DNA of 64,000 nucleotides, from the NCBI GenBank assembly GCA_045600945.1, contig JAZRYX010000078.1:1-64000 (forward strand), given 5' to 3'. The DNA comes from Darwinimomas sp045600945 (GTDB taxonomy: Bacteria > Bacillota > Clostridia > Lachnospirales > Lachnospiraceae). Position 1 is the stretch's first letter. Every line of letters begins with the position of its first letter. The position numbers were made by a program, and so were the translations under genes. This document shows positions 8,225-17,404 of this stretch, one piece after another. Under the pieces are notes generated by a model. It saw only the letters and a list, made by a program, of their open reading frames with translations. It was not told the DNA's origin and did no database searches.

Positions 8225-9721
8225 TTATAAATATTTCGTAGCAAGTTCCATGATTTCTTTCTGTGTTGTTGTAGAAGCATCGACCTCACCTGCAAGTCTT
8301 CCTGCCGACATTACAAGTATCCGATTGCATATTCCGAGAAGTTCAGGTGTCTCCGAAGAGGAGATGATGACGGAATGACCTCTTGCTGCAAGTTCATTGA
8401 TTAATTTGTATACTTCAGACTTTGCGGCAACATCTATTCCTCTTGTCGGTTCGTCCAGAAGATATACTGTTGGTTTGCACAGAAGCCATCTTCCTATAAT
8501 CAGCTTCTGCTGGTTGCCACCTGAAAGATTGGCTATAGGTGCTTCGATAGATGAGGCCTTGACCTTAAGAATATCTATGATTTTTCTGGTGTCCTCAAGC
8601 ATTTCTTTGCTGCTGAGCAGGCCTCCGCCTTTTTTATATACATCCATGTTCGCTATAGTAGTATTGATTATCAGATCCTGATTCCTGAATATTCCGTTCT
8701 TAAGCCTTTCTTCAGTTACCAGTATGAAACCGTTCTTCTTAGCTTCGCGAGGTGAATCGTTCTGAACAGGTTCTCCATTCAGTATGATTTCTCCGGATGA
8801 TTTGGTGGACAGACCGAAGAGAGCTTCCAGCACACTGGTCCTTCCGGAACCTGAAAGGCCTGCCAGTCCGAGAACCTCACCTCTTTTTAATTCAAAGCTG
8901 ACATCGTCTATCTGGGTATACATCGTTGACAGATGGTTGACCTTCAGCAATGTGTCTCCGATATCCGCATTTCCTGAAGGATATACATCACCGATTTCGC
9001 GGCCTACCATCATCTGTATGATAGTGGCTTCATTCATCTCAGAGGAAGACCTGGTAGCTACCAGATTTCCATCACGAAGAACCGATATTTCATCTGAAAT
9101 CTGCAGGATCTCTGACATCTTGTGTGAAATGTAGAAAATTCCGCAGCCATTGGCCCTAAGTGTTCTGATTATCTCGAAAAGCTTTTGAACCTCGGTATCC
9201 GACAGTGATGATGTCGGTTCGTCAAAAACTACGACCTTGGCATCATAGGATACAGCTCTTGCTATTTCAACCATCTGGCGCTGTGAGGGTGGGAGATCGG
9301 CCAGTGTGGCTTGAGGGTCAACATCAATACCCAGCTTTTTCATAAGTCGGTTAGTATCCTCTATCATTTTCTTTTCAGAAATGAAAGGACCTGACTTGGG
9401 ATATCTGCCCATCCAGATGTTTTCCATGACTGTTCGCTGTGTTGCCTGATTGAGTTCCTGCTGTACCATGGCAATGCCGTGCATCAGGGCATCTCTGGGA
9501 CCGCTGAAGCTGACGGGTTTTCCTTCGAGAAGGACTGTTCCGCTGTCATAAGAGAAGACACCAAAGAGACCCTTCATAAGGGTAGACTTCCCGGCTCCGT
9601 TTCCTCCCATAAGTGCATGCACGGTTCCTGCCTTAAGAGTGATTGATAAATTATTTATTATGGTATTTCCGTGAAAACTCTTGGTAACATTTTTAAGTTC
9701 AAGTAATACTTTATCTGACAT
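8225..9721 (-). CDS. mglA: Sugar ABC transporter ATPase, two ABC domains (MglA-like)
   Basis: A 498-residue tandem ABC protein of the simple-sugar importer family. The first domain has Walker A GGNGAGKST near residue 38 and a FDEPTSSL Walker B. The second has the degenerate GLSGSGRTS loop, LSGGNQQK signature and LLDEPTRGIDV typical of MglA/RbsA/XylG. It powers uptake through the adjacent permease. The gene sits between the binding-protein gene (3 bp upstream) and the permease gene, so the order is binding protein, ATPase, permease, as in the second system at 32315-36090. Confidence 0.93.
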   Translation of the reverse strand: MSDKVLLELKNVTKSFHGNTIINNLSITLKAGTVHALMGGNGAGKSTLMKGLFGVFSYDSGTVLLEGKPVSFSGPRDALMHGIAMVQQELNQATQRTVMENIWMGRYPKSGPFISEKKMIEDTNRLMKKLGIDVDPQATLADLPPSQRQMVEIARAVSYDAKVVVFDEPTSSLSDTEVQKLFEIIRTLRANGCGIFYISHKMSEILQISDEISVLRDGNLVATRSSSEMNEATIIQMMVGREIGDVYPSGNADIGDTLLKVNHLSTMYTQIDDVSFELKRGEVLGLAGLSGSGRTSVLEALFGLSTKSSGEIILNGEPVQNDSPREAKKNGFILVTEERLKNGIFRNQDLIINTTIANMDVYKKGGGLLSSKEMLEDTRKIIDILKVKASSIEAPIANLSGGNQQKLIIGRWLLCKPTVYLLDEPTRGIDVAAKSEVYKLINELAARGHSVIISSSETPELLGICNRILVMSAGRLAGEVDASTTTQKEIMELATKYL

Positions 9722-9724
9722 AAA

Positions 9725-10819
9725 TCAATTCTCCGTATATTCTGCATAATGTATGCGCAGTTTTTTGCAGTGATCGTCTATCGGTATATCATCAAGGCCG
9801 GAAAGCATCTCACGGCCGCTTAATACGTTGTCACATATCTGTGCGATGGTCATACCCATTTTATCTGCATCCTGAAGTACCGTACCGGTCATACAGCCGT
9901 TGTGTATAAGAACTTTGGCACTTTCAGTAGCATCTACTCCATATACCGGTATGTATTTTGCACTCTTACCAGTGTTGTATCCGACCTTGTTCAGTGCAGA
10001 GATTGCACCTTCGGCCATGTTATCGTTATTGGCTATGACAAGCTCGATCATATTGTTATGTGCATCACAGTATTTGATAAGTGCAGATGCCATATATTCA
10101 TTTGCTGCGGAAGCAGACCATGCTCCGTTTTGATCCAGTATGTATTTATTTGGGTTATATGGATCATAGAATTCAAGCTCCGGATATCCTGCTGAAGTCA
10201 GAATCTCATTGGCAGTTTCTACCGAATATTTGGTTCTGGCATTAGCTTCGGCATTTCCTTCCTGTCCCTTGAAAAGTATATAGGAGATTTTGCCGTCGTG
10301 GTTCAAATCTGCCTCTTCATAGTGTTCAAGGAGATATTCACCTATCATTTTTCCCTGCATTATCCCGGCCTCTTCAACTTTGGAACCGATGAAGACTGCT
10401 TTATCATAACTGTTTATTGCTTCGTCAGTGACTTCGCGATTGAAAAAGATGACATATGCGTCATGGAGAGATGCTGCCTTAATTATTAAATCAGAAGCAT
10501 TGTCAGAAGAACTGTCAACCTGATTTACGACTATAACACGTGGATTTCTGGATAGAGTTGATAATATCTGTTCTGACTGAGTGGTCTGATTACCGCTTCC
10601 GTCATAGTTCTGGTGAGAGATACCGAATTCATCCAGATGCTTATCTGCGGCTGCACGCACGCTGGACGGATAGACATCGCTGTATGTGTGATAGAAAAGA
10701 TGAACGGATACATTTTTTGTCGTATGAGATATAAGAAGAATAATAACAACCGCAGCGATGACTGCTGCGATGATCAGAATTATTTTGATTGGTTTGGTTT
10801 TTGTTGTATTATCTGACAA
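9725..10819 (-). CDS. Membrane-anchored sugar-binding protein (MglB-like)
   Basis: A 364-residue periplasmic-binding-protein-fold protein related to galactose/glucose-binding MglB: VVNQVDSSSDNASDLIIKA, NREVTDEA, GKMIGEYLLEHY, ILFKGQEGNAEA, VIANNDNMAEGAI and VYGVDATESAKVLI follow the family order. I choose a TTG start at 10819 because AAGGAGGT lies 7 nt upstream; the upstream ATG at 10855 has no site. Instead of a lipobox Cys it has one hydrophobic segment (KPIKIILIIAAVIAAVVIIL), so it is held by an N-terminal helix rather than lipid. Probable ligand: a hexose or related sugar. Confidence 0.85.
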   Translation of the reverse strand: MSDNTTKTKPIKIILIIAAVIAAVVIILLISHTTKNVSVHLFYHTYSDVYPSSVRAAADKHLDEFGISHQNYDGSGNQTTQSEQILSTLSRNPRVIVVNQVDSSSDNASDLIIKAASLHDAYVIFFNREVTDEAINSYDKAVFIGSKVEEAGIMQGKMIGEYLLEHYEEADLNHDGKISYILFKGQEGNAEANARTKYSVETANEILTSAGYPELEFYDPYNPNKYILDQNGAWSASAANEYMASALIKYCDAHNNMIELVIANNDNMAEGAISALNKVGYNTGKSAKYIPVYGVDATESAKVLIHNGCMTGTVLQDADKMGMTIAQICDNVLSGREMLSGLDDIPIDDHCKKLRIHYAEYTEN

Positions 10820-10970
10820 TGTGGTACCTCCTTGTAAAAACGACTCCGTTATCATTCCTCAAATGGATATCTTAGACCTCCATGTCTGCGTGCCTCATCA
10901 GCAATAGCACTAATTTGAATTATATCATATCTAATGCATTACAGGGTATATGATATTTTTTCTTGTATGA
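10820..10970 (-). promoter_or_regulatory. Upstream region of the first mgl operon, extended -10 candidate
   Basis: This is the left half of the only stretch of about 300 bases without an intact gene (10820-11133). On the minus strand an extended -10 (TG-A-TATAAT) has its TATAAT at 10924-10919, followed by a roughly 100-nt leader ending in AAGGAGGT before the TTG start. I see no convincing -35 box and no operator. The right half holds a gene remnant (10971-11114). Confidence 0.45.
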
Positions 10971-11114
10971 TTTAAACTATTGTCATATGTGAATAATAGT
11001 GACAGTGCATTGTCTGACGGCATCGAATATGTTATTATAAACGGACAAATTGCCGTGGACAAGGGAAAGTTTAACAATATCAGCGCAGGTAAGCTGTTTA
11101 GACATAAAGTATAG
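10971..11114 (+). pseudogene. Remnant of an N-acyl-D-amino-acid deacylase (C-terminal 47 codons)
   Basis: The frame open from 10971 to a TAG at 11112-11114 encodes DGIEYVIINGQIAVDKGKF followed by SAGKLFRHKV. This is the standard last beta-strand segment of D-aminoacylase/amidohydrolase proteins (usual form GIxYVxVNGxxVVDxGxxTGxxPGxxLR). An in-frame TGA at 10968-10970 lies just upstream and no more of the enzyme is visible, so the gene has been deleted down to its tail. It sits 19 bp before the symporter gene, suggesting that the ancestral operon began with this enzyme. Confidence 0.75.
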
Positions 11115-11133
11115 AAAGTAGAGAGGCTTGAAA

Positions 11134-12690
11134 ATGGTTATTAAAATTGTATTATTGATTCTGTTTTTTTCAGTTATGATTGGAGTGGGAATAGTATGCA
11201 GACGTAAGGCGACAGATGTGCACGGGTTTATTCTCGGAGGAAGAAGCGTCGGACCTTGGCTTACTGCATTTGCTTATGGTACAAGCTATTTTTCTGCTGT
11301 TATTTTTGTAGGATATGCAGGACAGTTCGGATGGAAATTCGGAATTGCTTCGACATGGATCGGACTTGGCAATGCACTTATCGGAAGTCTTCTGGCATGG
11401 GTATTGCTCGGAAGACGCACCAGAATCATGACCCAGCATCTGCAATCCCAGACTATGCCTGATTTTTTTGCAAAGCGATATGATTCTAACGGACTTAAGC
11501 TGTTGTCCAGTGTTATCATATTTGTTTTTCTTGTTCCATATACTGCATCACTTTACAACGGACTTTCACGTCTGTTTGGTATGGCTTTCGATATAGACTA
11601 CACTGTTTGTATTATTATCATGGCAGTGCTTACAGCAGTATATGTCATAGCAGGTGGATATATGGCTACGGCTATCAATGATTTTATTCAAGGTATAATA
11701 ATGCTTATCGGAATAGTAGCAATTATCGCCGGAGTGCTTAAAATCAATGGTGGTTTTCAGGGCTCACTTGCTGCACTTGCAAATGTGACAGATGAAAGTG
11801 TTTCGGATATCCCCGGAGTTTTTGCTTCGTTCTTCGGACCGGATCCGGCAGGACTTGCAGGTGTTATATTGCTTACTTCGTTGGGAACATGGGGACTTCC
11901 TCAGATGGTTCAGAAATTTTATGCAATAAAGAGTGAAAATGATATTCATAAGGGGACCATTATTTCTACATTGTTTGCAGTAGTTGTAGCAGGAGGATGC
12001 TACTTCCTCGGAGGATTCGGCAGACTGTTTCCGGTTGATGTCGCAAAGTCCGGATATGATGCTATCATTCCGGAAATGCTCAGTAATCTGTCATCGTTAC
12101 TGGTGGGAATTGCTTTGATCCTTGTTTTGTCGGCATCCATGAGTACACTTAGCTCCCTGGTTCTTACATCTTCATCAACTCTGACACTTGATTTCTGTGA
12201 GCCGGTTATTTTCAAGAATAAAAGTGACGACAGGAGAAATCTCAGGCTGATTCGTATATTTATTGCGATTTTCATTTTGATTTCTGCAGTAATTGCCGTA
12301 ATACAATACAAGCTTAATATAACATTTATCGCTCAGCTTATGGGACTTTCGTGGGGTGCACTTGCAGGTAGTTTCCTGGCACCGTTCCTATATGGATTAT
12401 TTTGGAAACGGACTACAAAGGCGGCTAATGTCGTTTGTTTTTTATGGGGCAGTATATTGATGATCTGCAATATGCTCTTCAAGTCGGCTTTTCCGGAAAT
12501 ATTGCAGAGTCCGATAAACTGCGGAGCTTTTGCTATGCTTGGCGGGCTTGTAATTGTACCTGTTGTCAGTCTCATTACACAGAAACCGGATGATAAGAAG
12601 ATCGAAGAAGTCTTCTCGTGCTATGATATGACGGTTACAGTCCCGATAACAGAAGCGCTGAATGTAGTGCCTAAAAGCAAAGAAAAATAA
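11134..12690 (+). CDS. Sodium:solute symporter (SSS family)
   Basis: A 518-residue membrane protein with about 13 hydrophobic segments and SSS-family landmarks: FILGGRSVGPWLTAFAYG in the first helices, YVIAGGYMATAINDFIQG, and LILVLSASMSTLSSLVL with the Ser/Thr of the sodium site. GAGAGG lies 7 nt before the ATG at 11134; the TTG at 11128 overlaps the site and is unlikely. It would import an organic acid or amino-acid-like substrate with Na+. It lies just before the reductase and aconitase X genes, so its substrate is probably what those enzymes process. It ends in a charged C-terminal tail. Confidence 0.9.
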   Translation: MVIKIVLLILFFSVMIGVGIVCRRKATDVHGFILGGRSVGPWLTAFAYGTSYFSAVIFVGYAGQFGWKFGIASTWIGLGNALIGSLLAWVLLGRRTRIMTQHLQSQTMPDFFAKRYDSNGLKLLSSVIIFVFLVPYTASLYNGLSRLFGMAFDIDYTVCIIIMAVLTAVYVIAGGYMATAINDFIQGIIMLIGIVAIIAGVLKINGGFQGSLAALANVTDESVSDIPGVFASFFGPDPAGLAGVILLTSLGTWGLPQMVQKFYAIKSENDIHKGTIISTLFAVVVAGGCYFLGGFGRLFPVDVAKSGYDAIIPEMLSNLSSLLVGIALILVLSASMSTLSSLVLTSSSTLTLDFCEPVIFKNKSDDRRNLRLIRIFIAIFILISAVIAVIQYKLNITFIAQLMGLSWGALAGSFLAPFLYGLFWKRTTKAANVVCFLWGSILMICNMLFKSAFPEILQSPINCGAFAMLGGLVIVPVVSLITQKPDDKKIEEVFSCYDMTVTVPITEALNVVPKSKEK

Positions 12691-12793
12691 TATGTTTTTT
12701 TGTCAATACATTGTATAATAATAGTCATATTGAGACAGTTCAAAGGGCTGTACATAAGTAACCGGATTGTTAAGAACCAGAAAGGGGAGCAGT

Positions 12794-14851
12794 ATGGACA
12801 AAAAACTAGAACCATTATTTACTCCGTGGAAGATCGGAAATTGTGAAATCAAGAACAGATTTGTCATTACATCCATGGGTGGAACGAACCTTTTGGGATG
12901 GATGGAAAAAAACCATTTCGATAAGGAAGGCGCTAAATTCATACTTGAAGTAGCAAAAAACAATTGTGGACTTGTACTTCCGGGATGTCAGCCGGTATAT
13001 AACCCGATGTTCGGTCAGTGGTTATATAAAAATGATAAGATGTATAGAGATCTTGCAGATTGGATGCCTGAATTTCACAAGACAGGAGCAAAGCTTTTTG
13101 TACAGCTTACTGCAGGATTCGGAAGATCTTTTACCATAAGCGCGATGATGGAAAAGCTTTATACCAGTCCGATACTCAGAACGATTTCCAAACCCTTTAT
13201 GGATCTGGATAAAATTACTGCGACAGCCAGTCCTACACCTAATCGCTGGTCAGATAAAGTTCCTTCACGTGCACTTACCGTTGATGAGATACATGAGTAT
13301 GTGACTGCATTCGGAAAAACGGCAAAGAAGCTTAAGGATGCCGGTGTCGATGGTGTTGAGGTTCATGCGGTTCATGAAGGATATCTGCTTGATCAGTTTA
13401 CATTGGGTTATGTCAACAGTCGAACCGATGAATACGGAGGATCTTTTGAAAACAGATACCGTTTCGCAGTGGAGATAGTACAGGAAATCAAGAAACAGTG
13501 CGGTAAGGACTTTCCTGTTTCACTTCGTTACAGTGTCATCTCTAAAACTAAAGACTTCCGAAAAGGAGCACTTCCGGGCGAGGAATATAAAGAAGTAGGA
13601 AGAGACCTTGAAGAGTCCGAACGTGCTGTTAAGTATCTTCAGGATGCCGGCTACGACATGCTGAACTGTGATAACGGAACATATGATGCATGGTACTGGG
13701 CACATCCGCCGATTTATATGCCTGAAAACTGTAATCTTGAAGATGTAGAGCATATAAAGAAGTTCTGCGATATTCCGGTTGTATGTGCGGGAAGAATGTC
13801 ACCTGAAAAGGCAGCAGAATCTATTGCGGCAGGAAAACTTGACGGTGCCGGATTTGCAAGGCAGTTCCTTGCAGATCGTGAGTGGATAGTTAAGCTGCAG
13901 AACGGGAAAGAAGATGATATTCGTCCGTGTATTCTCTGTCATAACGGATGCTTTAATATGTGCCACTATGAAGGTGTTCCAAACGATCAGTCACTTTCCG
14001 ACAGTCTCCATCTGGCACGTTGTGCTATCAATGCAGAGACGATGCAGACAAATAAGCATTACATAAAGAAAACCCAAAATCCGAAGAAAGTTGTGATTAT
14101 CGGAGGAGGCATAGGCGGAATGGAAGCAGCGCGTGTACTAAAGCTTCGCGGACACGAGCCTGTTATATATGAGAAGAGTGATAAACTCGGAGGTACTTTT
14201 ATTCCGGCAAGTGCCGAAAGTTATAAAGGGAAGCTTCGTGATCTGCTCACATGGTATCGCAAGCAGATGAAAGATCTTCAGATAGAAATACATTATGGAT
14301 CCGAAATCAAAGAGCTGACTCAATTCGGTGATATGGATATCATCATAGCTACAGGCTCAACTGCCAGAGTGCTTAAGAGCATACCGGGATATGAGAAGAT
14401 GATAGAAGCCTGCGAATACCTGAACGGAGAGAAACCGGTTGGAGAAAGTATCGCAGTTATCGGTGGAGGCCTGACAGGATGTGAGATAGCCTACGAACTT
14501 TGCTTACAGGGAAAAGATGTTAAGATAGTTGAGATGAAGAATGATCTCATTGCACAGACAGGAGTATGTCTGGCAAACAGTTCATATCTCCGTGAATATT
14601 TCGCTTTACATAATGTTCCGGTATATCTTAACACTACGCTTAAGTCAGTTAATGAGAACTCGGTAACTTGTGTCACAGGTGACGGTAAAGAGATAGACAT
14701 TCCCTGTGATTCTGTTATCAGTTCTGCGGGCTACATATCTACACCTATTGCACAGGAGAGTTCAAAGGTGCATCTTGTAGGCGATTGCAAAAAAGTCGGC
14801 AACCTGCGTTCGGTAATTTGGCGTGCATATGAAGTTGCCATGATGATTTGA
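12794..14851 (+). CDS. Old-Yellow-Enzyme-type NAD(P)H:flavin oxidoreductase (2,4-dienoyl-CoA reductase/BaiH-like)
   Basis: A 685-residue three-domain ene-reductase. An FMN TIM barrel (1-370) carries HAVHEGYLLDQF (191-202) and a RTDEYGGSFENR motif. A [4Fe-4S] site is given by Cys379, Cys382, Cys386 and Cys410 (CILCHNGC ... ARC). The C-terminal part has a FAD site (VVIIGGGIGGMEAA, from 433) and a second GGG nucleotide site (VIGGGLTGCE). The family reduces activated C=C bonds with electrons from NAD(P)H. The start at 12794 follows GGGGAG. It is directly followed by aconitase X, a dehydratase, so its likely substrate is the unsaturated product of that reaction. Confidence 0.9.
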   Translation: MDKKLEPLFTPWKIGNCEIKNRFVITSMGGTNLLGWMEKNHFDKEGAKFILEVAKNNCGLVLPGCQPVYNPMFGQWLYKNDKMYRDLADWMPEFHKTGAKLFVQLTAGFGRSFTISAMMEKLYTSPILRTISKPFMDLDKITATASPTPNRWSDKVPSRALTVDEIHEYVTAFGKTAKKLKDAGVDGVEVHAVHEGYLLDQFTLGYVNSRTDEYGGSFENRYRFAVEIVQEIKKQCGKDFPVSLRYSVISKTKDFRKGALPGEEYKEVGRDLEESERAVKYLQDAGYDMLNCDNGTYDAWYWAHPPIYMPENCNLEDVEHIKKFCDIPVVCAGRMSPEKAAESIAAGKLDGAGFARQFLADREWIVKLQNGKEDDIRPCILCHNGCFNMCHYEGVPNDQSLSDSLHLARCAINAETMQTNKHYIKKTQNPKKVVIIGGGIGGMEAARVLKLRGHEPVIYEKSDKLGGTFIPASAESYKGKLRDLLTWYRKQMKDLQIEIHYGSEIKELTQFGDMDIIIATGSTARVLKSIPGYEKMIEACEYLNGEKPVGESIAVIGGGLTGCEIAYELCLQGKDVKIVEMKNDLIAQTGVCLANSSYLREYFALHNVPVYLNTTLKSVNENSVTCVTGDGKEIDIPCDSVISSAGYISTPIAQESSKVHLVGDCKKVGNLRSVIWRAYEVAMMI

Positions 14852-14870
14852 TAGGAAGGAGAGATTTCAA

Positions 14871-16148
14871 ATGAAGCTTACAGAAGAACAACAAGCGATT
14901 CTGGATGGTAAAAAGGGAGAAACTCTTGCGAAAGTAATGGAAACCATGGTTCGTTACGGAGAATTGTTCGGTGCGGACTCTATGGAGAAAATAACAGGAG
15001 AATATAATCATCTTGTTACATCCTTCGGACTTAAGGCTTTGAAACCGGTATATGATCTACTTGATCAATTGATTGATGCAGGCGCAGTTTCCGGACAGAA
15101 GTTTTCGGTTGATCCGAGACCGATGGATAAAAACGTTCCGTCTAACTTTATTCAAAATTTTGTTTTCAATAATTTCATGTATACCAATCAGGAACAGTAT
15201 GAAAAACAGTTGGATAAACTGGGACTTATGGATAAGAAAGCATTTACATGTACATGCTATATGGATGAAGTAGGCAATACTCCTAAAAAGGGAGATGTTC
15301 TATCCTGGTCGGAGTCTTCCGCTGTTGTCTATGCGAACTCAGTTCTGGGAGCAAGATGCAACAGAAATTCAGGTATTATAGATATCATGGGATCCATAGT
15401 AGGTTATGTTCCGAAATTTGGTTTCCTTACCGATGAAGGCAGAAAAGCAAAATGGATTGTTGAGATAAAGACAACAAAGAAACCGGAAGCTCAATTGCTT
15501 GGCTCCGCTGTGGGCATGAAGGTTATGGAAGATGTTCCGTATATCATTGGTCTTGATAAGTGGTTGAATGGCAAATTAGATGATAATGCCAGGACTTATC
15601 TGAAAGACTTCGGTGCAGCTACGGCTTCAAACGGTGCAGTGGGTTTATATCATGTTGAAGGCATAACACCTGAAGCTGTTGAACAGGGTAAATCACTTAT
15701 ACTTTCTGATGCGAAAACCTATGTGATAGATGATGCAGAGCTTAAGAGGGTATATGACAGCTATCCTGTAATCTGGAAGAATAAGGAAGCTAAGCCAAAA
15801 CTCTGTTTCATGGGTTGTCCGCACATGAGTCTTGAACAGCTTAAAACATGGACGATCAGGCTCGAGGATGGACTAAAAAAAGCCGGAAATACAAAGGTTC
15901 AGATACCTACAGTATTTACTGCAGCTCCCGGAGTTCTGGAGATATTCGAAGGTACCGAGGAAGCAAAGAAACTTAAAAATATGGGTGTAATCACTTCATA
16001 TATCTGTCCTCTTATGTATATGAATAACCCTATGAGTGAGAAACTTCCTGTTATTACTTCGTCCAATAAATTACGTACATATACGAGTGCAAGATACTAT
16101 ACGGATGACGAAATATTGGAGCAGCTTACGAAAGGAGGAAGAAAATAA
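14871..16148 (+). CDS. Aconitase X, large (catalytic) subunit
   Basis: A 425-residue protein of the AcnX catalytic family (formerly DUF521). Landmarks are ALKPVYDLLDQLIDAG, SESSAVVYANSVLGARCNRN (Cys163) and a C-terminal KLCFMGCPHMSLEQL segment. AcnX enzymes are Fe-S hydro-lyases. Characterised members are cis-3-hydroxy-L-proline dehydratase in bacteria and phosphomevalonate dehydratase in archaea; neither activity can be read directly here. This is the split (two-subunit) type, with the swivel subunit encoded 1 bp downstream. A GGAGAG site precedes the ATG. The neighbouring ene-reductase and symporter suggest uptake, dehydration and reduction of a hydroxy acid or hydroxy-amino acid. Confidence 0.88.
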   Translation: MKLTEEQQAILDGKKGETLAKVMETMVRYGELFGADSMEKITGEYNHLVTSFGLKALKPVYDLLDQLIDAGAVSGQKFSVDPRPMDKNVPSNFIQNFVFNNFMYTNQEQYEKQLDKLGLMDKKAFTCTCYMDEVGNTPKKGDVLSWSESSAVVYANSVLGARCNRNSGIIDIMGSIVGYVPKFGFLTDEGRKAKWIVEIKTTKKPEAQLLGSAVGMKVMEDVPYIIGLDKWLNGKLDDNARTYLKDFGAATASNGAVGLYHVEGITPEAVEQGKSLILSDAKTYVIDDAELKRVYDSYPVIWKNKEAKPKLCFMGCPHMSLEQLKTWTIRLEDGLKKAGNTKVQIPTVFTAAPGVLEIFEGTEEAKKLKNMGVITSYICPLMYMNNPMSEKLPVITSSNKLRTYTSARYYTDDEILEQLTKGGRK

Positions 16149-16149
16149 G

Positions 16150-16593
16150 ATGAAGTCTTTTACCGGAAGAGTAGTTTCAAAGGGAAATGTTACGGCACCC
16201 GCTCTTGTATCTCACGGCGGACTTAATACGCTTGCCTCCTTCCAGAAGGCGCTTCAGTTCGGTGACAAGAAAGCAACCTGCGGTGATCAGAATAATCCCG
16301 ATTTGTACGGAAAACAGATGGCAGGAAAGGCCCTGTGCCTTCCAAGAACGATAGGATCAACGACCGGAGGACTTGTACTGTACTGTGCAACATCTATGCA
16401 TCGTCAGCCTGCATGTATGTTGTTCTCAGAGCCTATAGATTCCCTTGCCGCGGCAGGTGCCATTCTGGCTGATGTGTGGCTTAAGGATGTTTCAATGCCT
16501 GTTGTTGATTCTTTGGGTGATGAGTTCCTTAACTATGTGAAGGATGATATGAAAATCACGATAAAAGAAGATGGTGTAGTAGAAGTGGAATAA
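16150..16593 (+). CDS. Aconitase X, small (swivel) subunit
   Basis: A 147-residue DUF126-type swivel domain: FTGRVVSKGNVTAPALVSHGG at the start and GKALCLPRTIGSTTGG in the middle, where the Ser/Thr-rich loop contributes to the active site. I choose the ATG at 16150; the longer frame from 16036 would overlap the large subunit by over 100 bp. It pairs with the gene just upstream to form one enzyme. It ends 6 bp from the convergent rsuA gene with no visible terminator between them. Confidence 0.88.
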   Translation: MKSFTGRVVSKGNVTAPALVSHGGLNTLASFQKALQFGDKKATCGDQNNPDLYGKQMAGKALCLPRTIGSTTGGLVLYCATSMHRQPACMLFSEPIDSLAAAGAILADVWLKDVSMPVVDSLGDEFLNYVKDDMKITIKEDGVVEVE

Positions 16594-16599
16594 ATGTGA

Positions 16600-17304
16600 T
16601 TATTGAAGCAGGCAAAGCTCGTCAGATGTAAGTCTGCGGTACTCACCGGGCTTCAGTTCGGGATCAAGCCGAAGATTGCCCATAGAGATGCGCTTTAAGT
16701 AGATAACTTTATTACCTACGGCTTCAAACATTCTTTTAACTTCATGATAACGACCTTCGTGTATGGTAACATATACGGAGGTCTTGTTTATTGTCTCAAT
16801 TTCAGACGGTAAAGTCGGTTTATCATCTCCGATATCAATACCGTTCTCAATAAGTTTTCTATCCGAGTCTGCCAGTTCAGATTTTAGTATTGCATAGTAA
16901 GTTTTATTTACATGTTTTCTCGGTGAAAGAAGATTATGAGCCAGCACTCCGTCATCTGATATGATGATAAGACCTTCAGTGTCTTTGTCGAGACGGCCTA
17001 TCGGGAACATTTCACGGTGCTTTTCTTCGAGAATCAGATCGACTACGCAGGTTTCATTTGGATTGCGCAGGTCGGCACGACTTGCAGAGATGACTCCCTG
17101 GGGTTTGTTCATCATGAAATAAACTTTTTTTTCATATGAAATGACGGATCCCTTATATTTGACCGTCGAATTGCTTTCGTCAAATTTGTAACCGGGATCC
17201 TTTATGGTGACATCATTTACGGAAATGAGTCCTTTGCTTATCAGTTTTTTGACATCGCTGCGGGAACCTGTTCCGGCAGCGCTTAAAAAATGGTCGAGTC
17301 TCAT
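16600..17304 (-). CDS. rsuA: Pseudouridine synthase, RsuA/RluB/E/F family
   Basis: A 234-residue protein with an N-terminal S4 RNA-binding domain (MRLDHFLSAAGTGSRSDVKK) and a catalytic domain with GRLDKDTEGLIII, Asp106 being the nucleophilic residue. The length fits RsuA, which makes pseudouridine 516 in 16S rRNA, better than the longer RluB. The start at MRLD fits the family. The only purine-rich site (AAGGA) is about 15 nt upstream, so translation initiation may be weak. Monocistronic. Confidence 0.85.
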   Translation of the reverse strand: MRLDHFLSAAGTGSRSDVKKLISKGLISVNDVTIKDPGYKFDESNSTVKYKGSVISYEKKVYFMMNKPQGVISASRADLRNPNETCVVDLILEEKHREMFPIGRLDKDTEGLIIISDDGVLAHNLLSPRKHVNKTYYAILKSELADSDRKLIENGIDIGDDKPTLPSEIETINKTSVYVTIHEGRYHEVKRMFEAVGNKVIYLKRISMGNLRLDPELKPGEYRRLTSDELCLLQ

Positions 17305-17352
17305 AATGTAATTATATTTTCCTTGATGTATAATTATACCATAAAGCAACGA

Positions 17353-17380
17353 GCCAAGCGCAAACTTGTTTGCATTTGGC
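17353..17380. repeat. Short hairpin with an ACGAGCCA-type edge before rlmH
   Basis: GCCAA pairs with TTGGC and GCAAAC with GTTTGC, interrupted by a 2-nt internal loop. The left flank ACGAGCCA (17349-17356) is the same octamer that begins the large hairpin after guaA (4863-4870). It may be a shortened member of a dispersed palindromic repeat; only two sites are visible here, so this is tentative. Confidence 0.4.
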
Positions 17381-17404
17381 GACTGCAGATGAAAAAGGTG
17401 AGAT

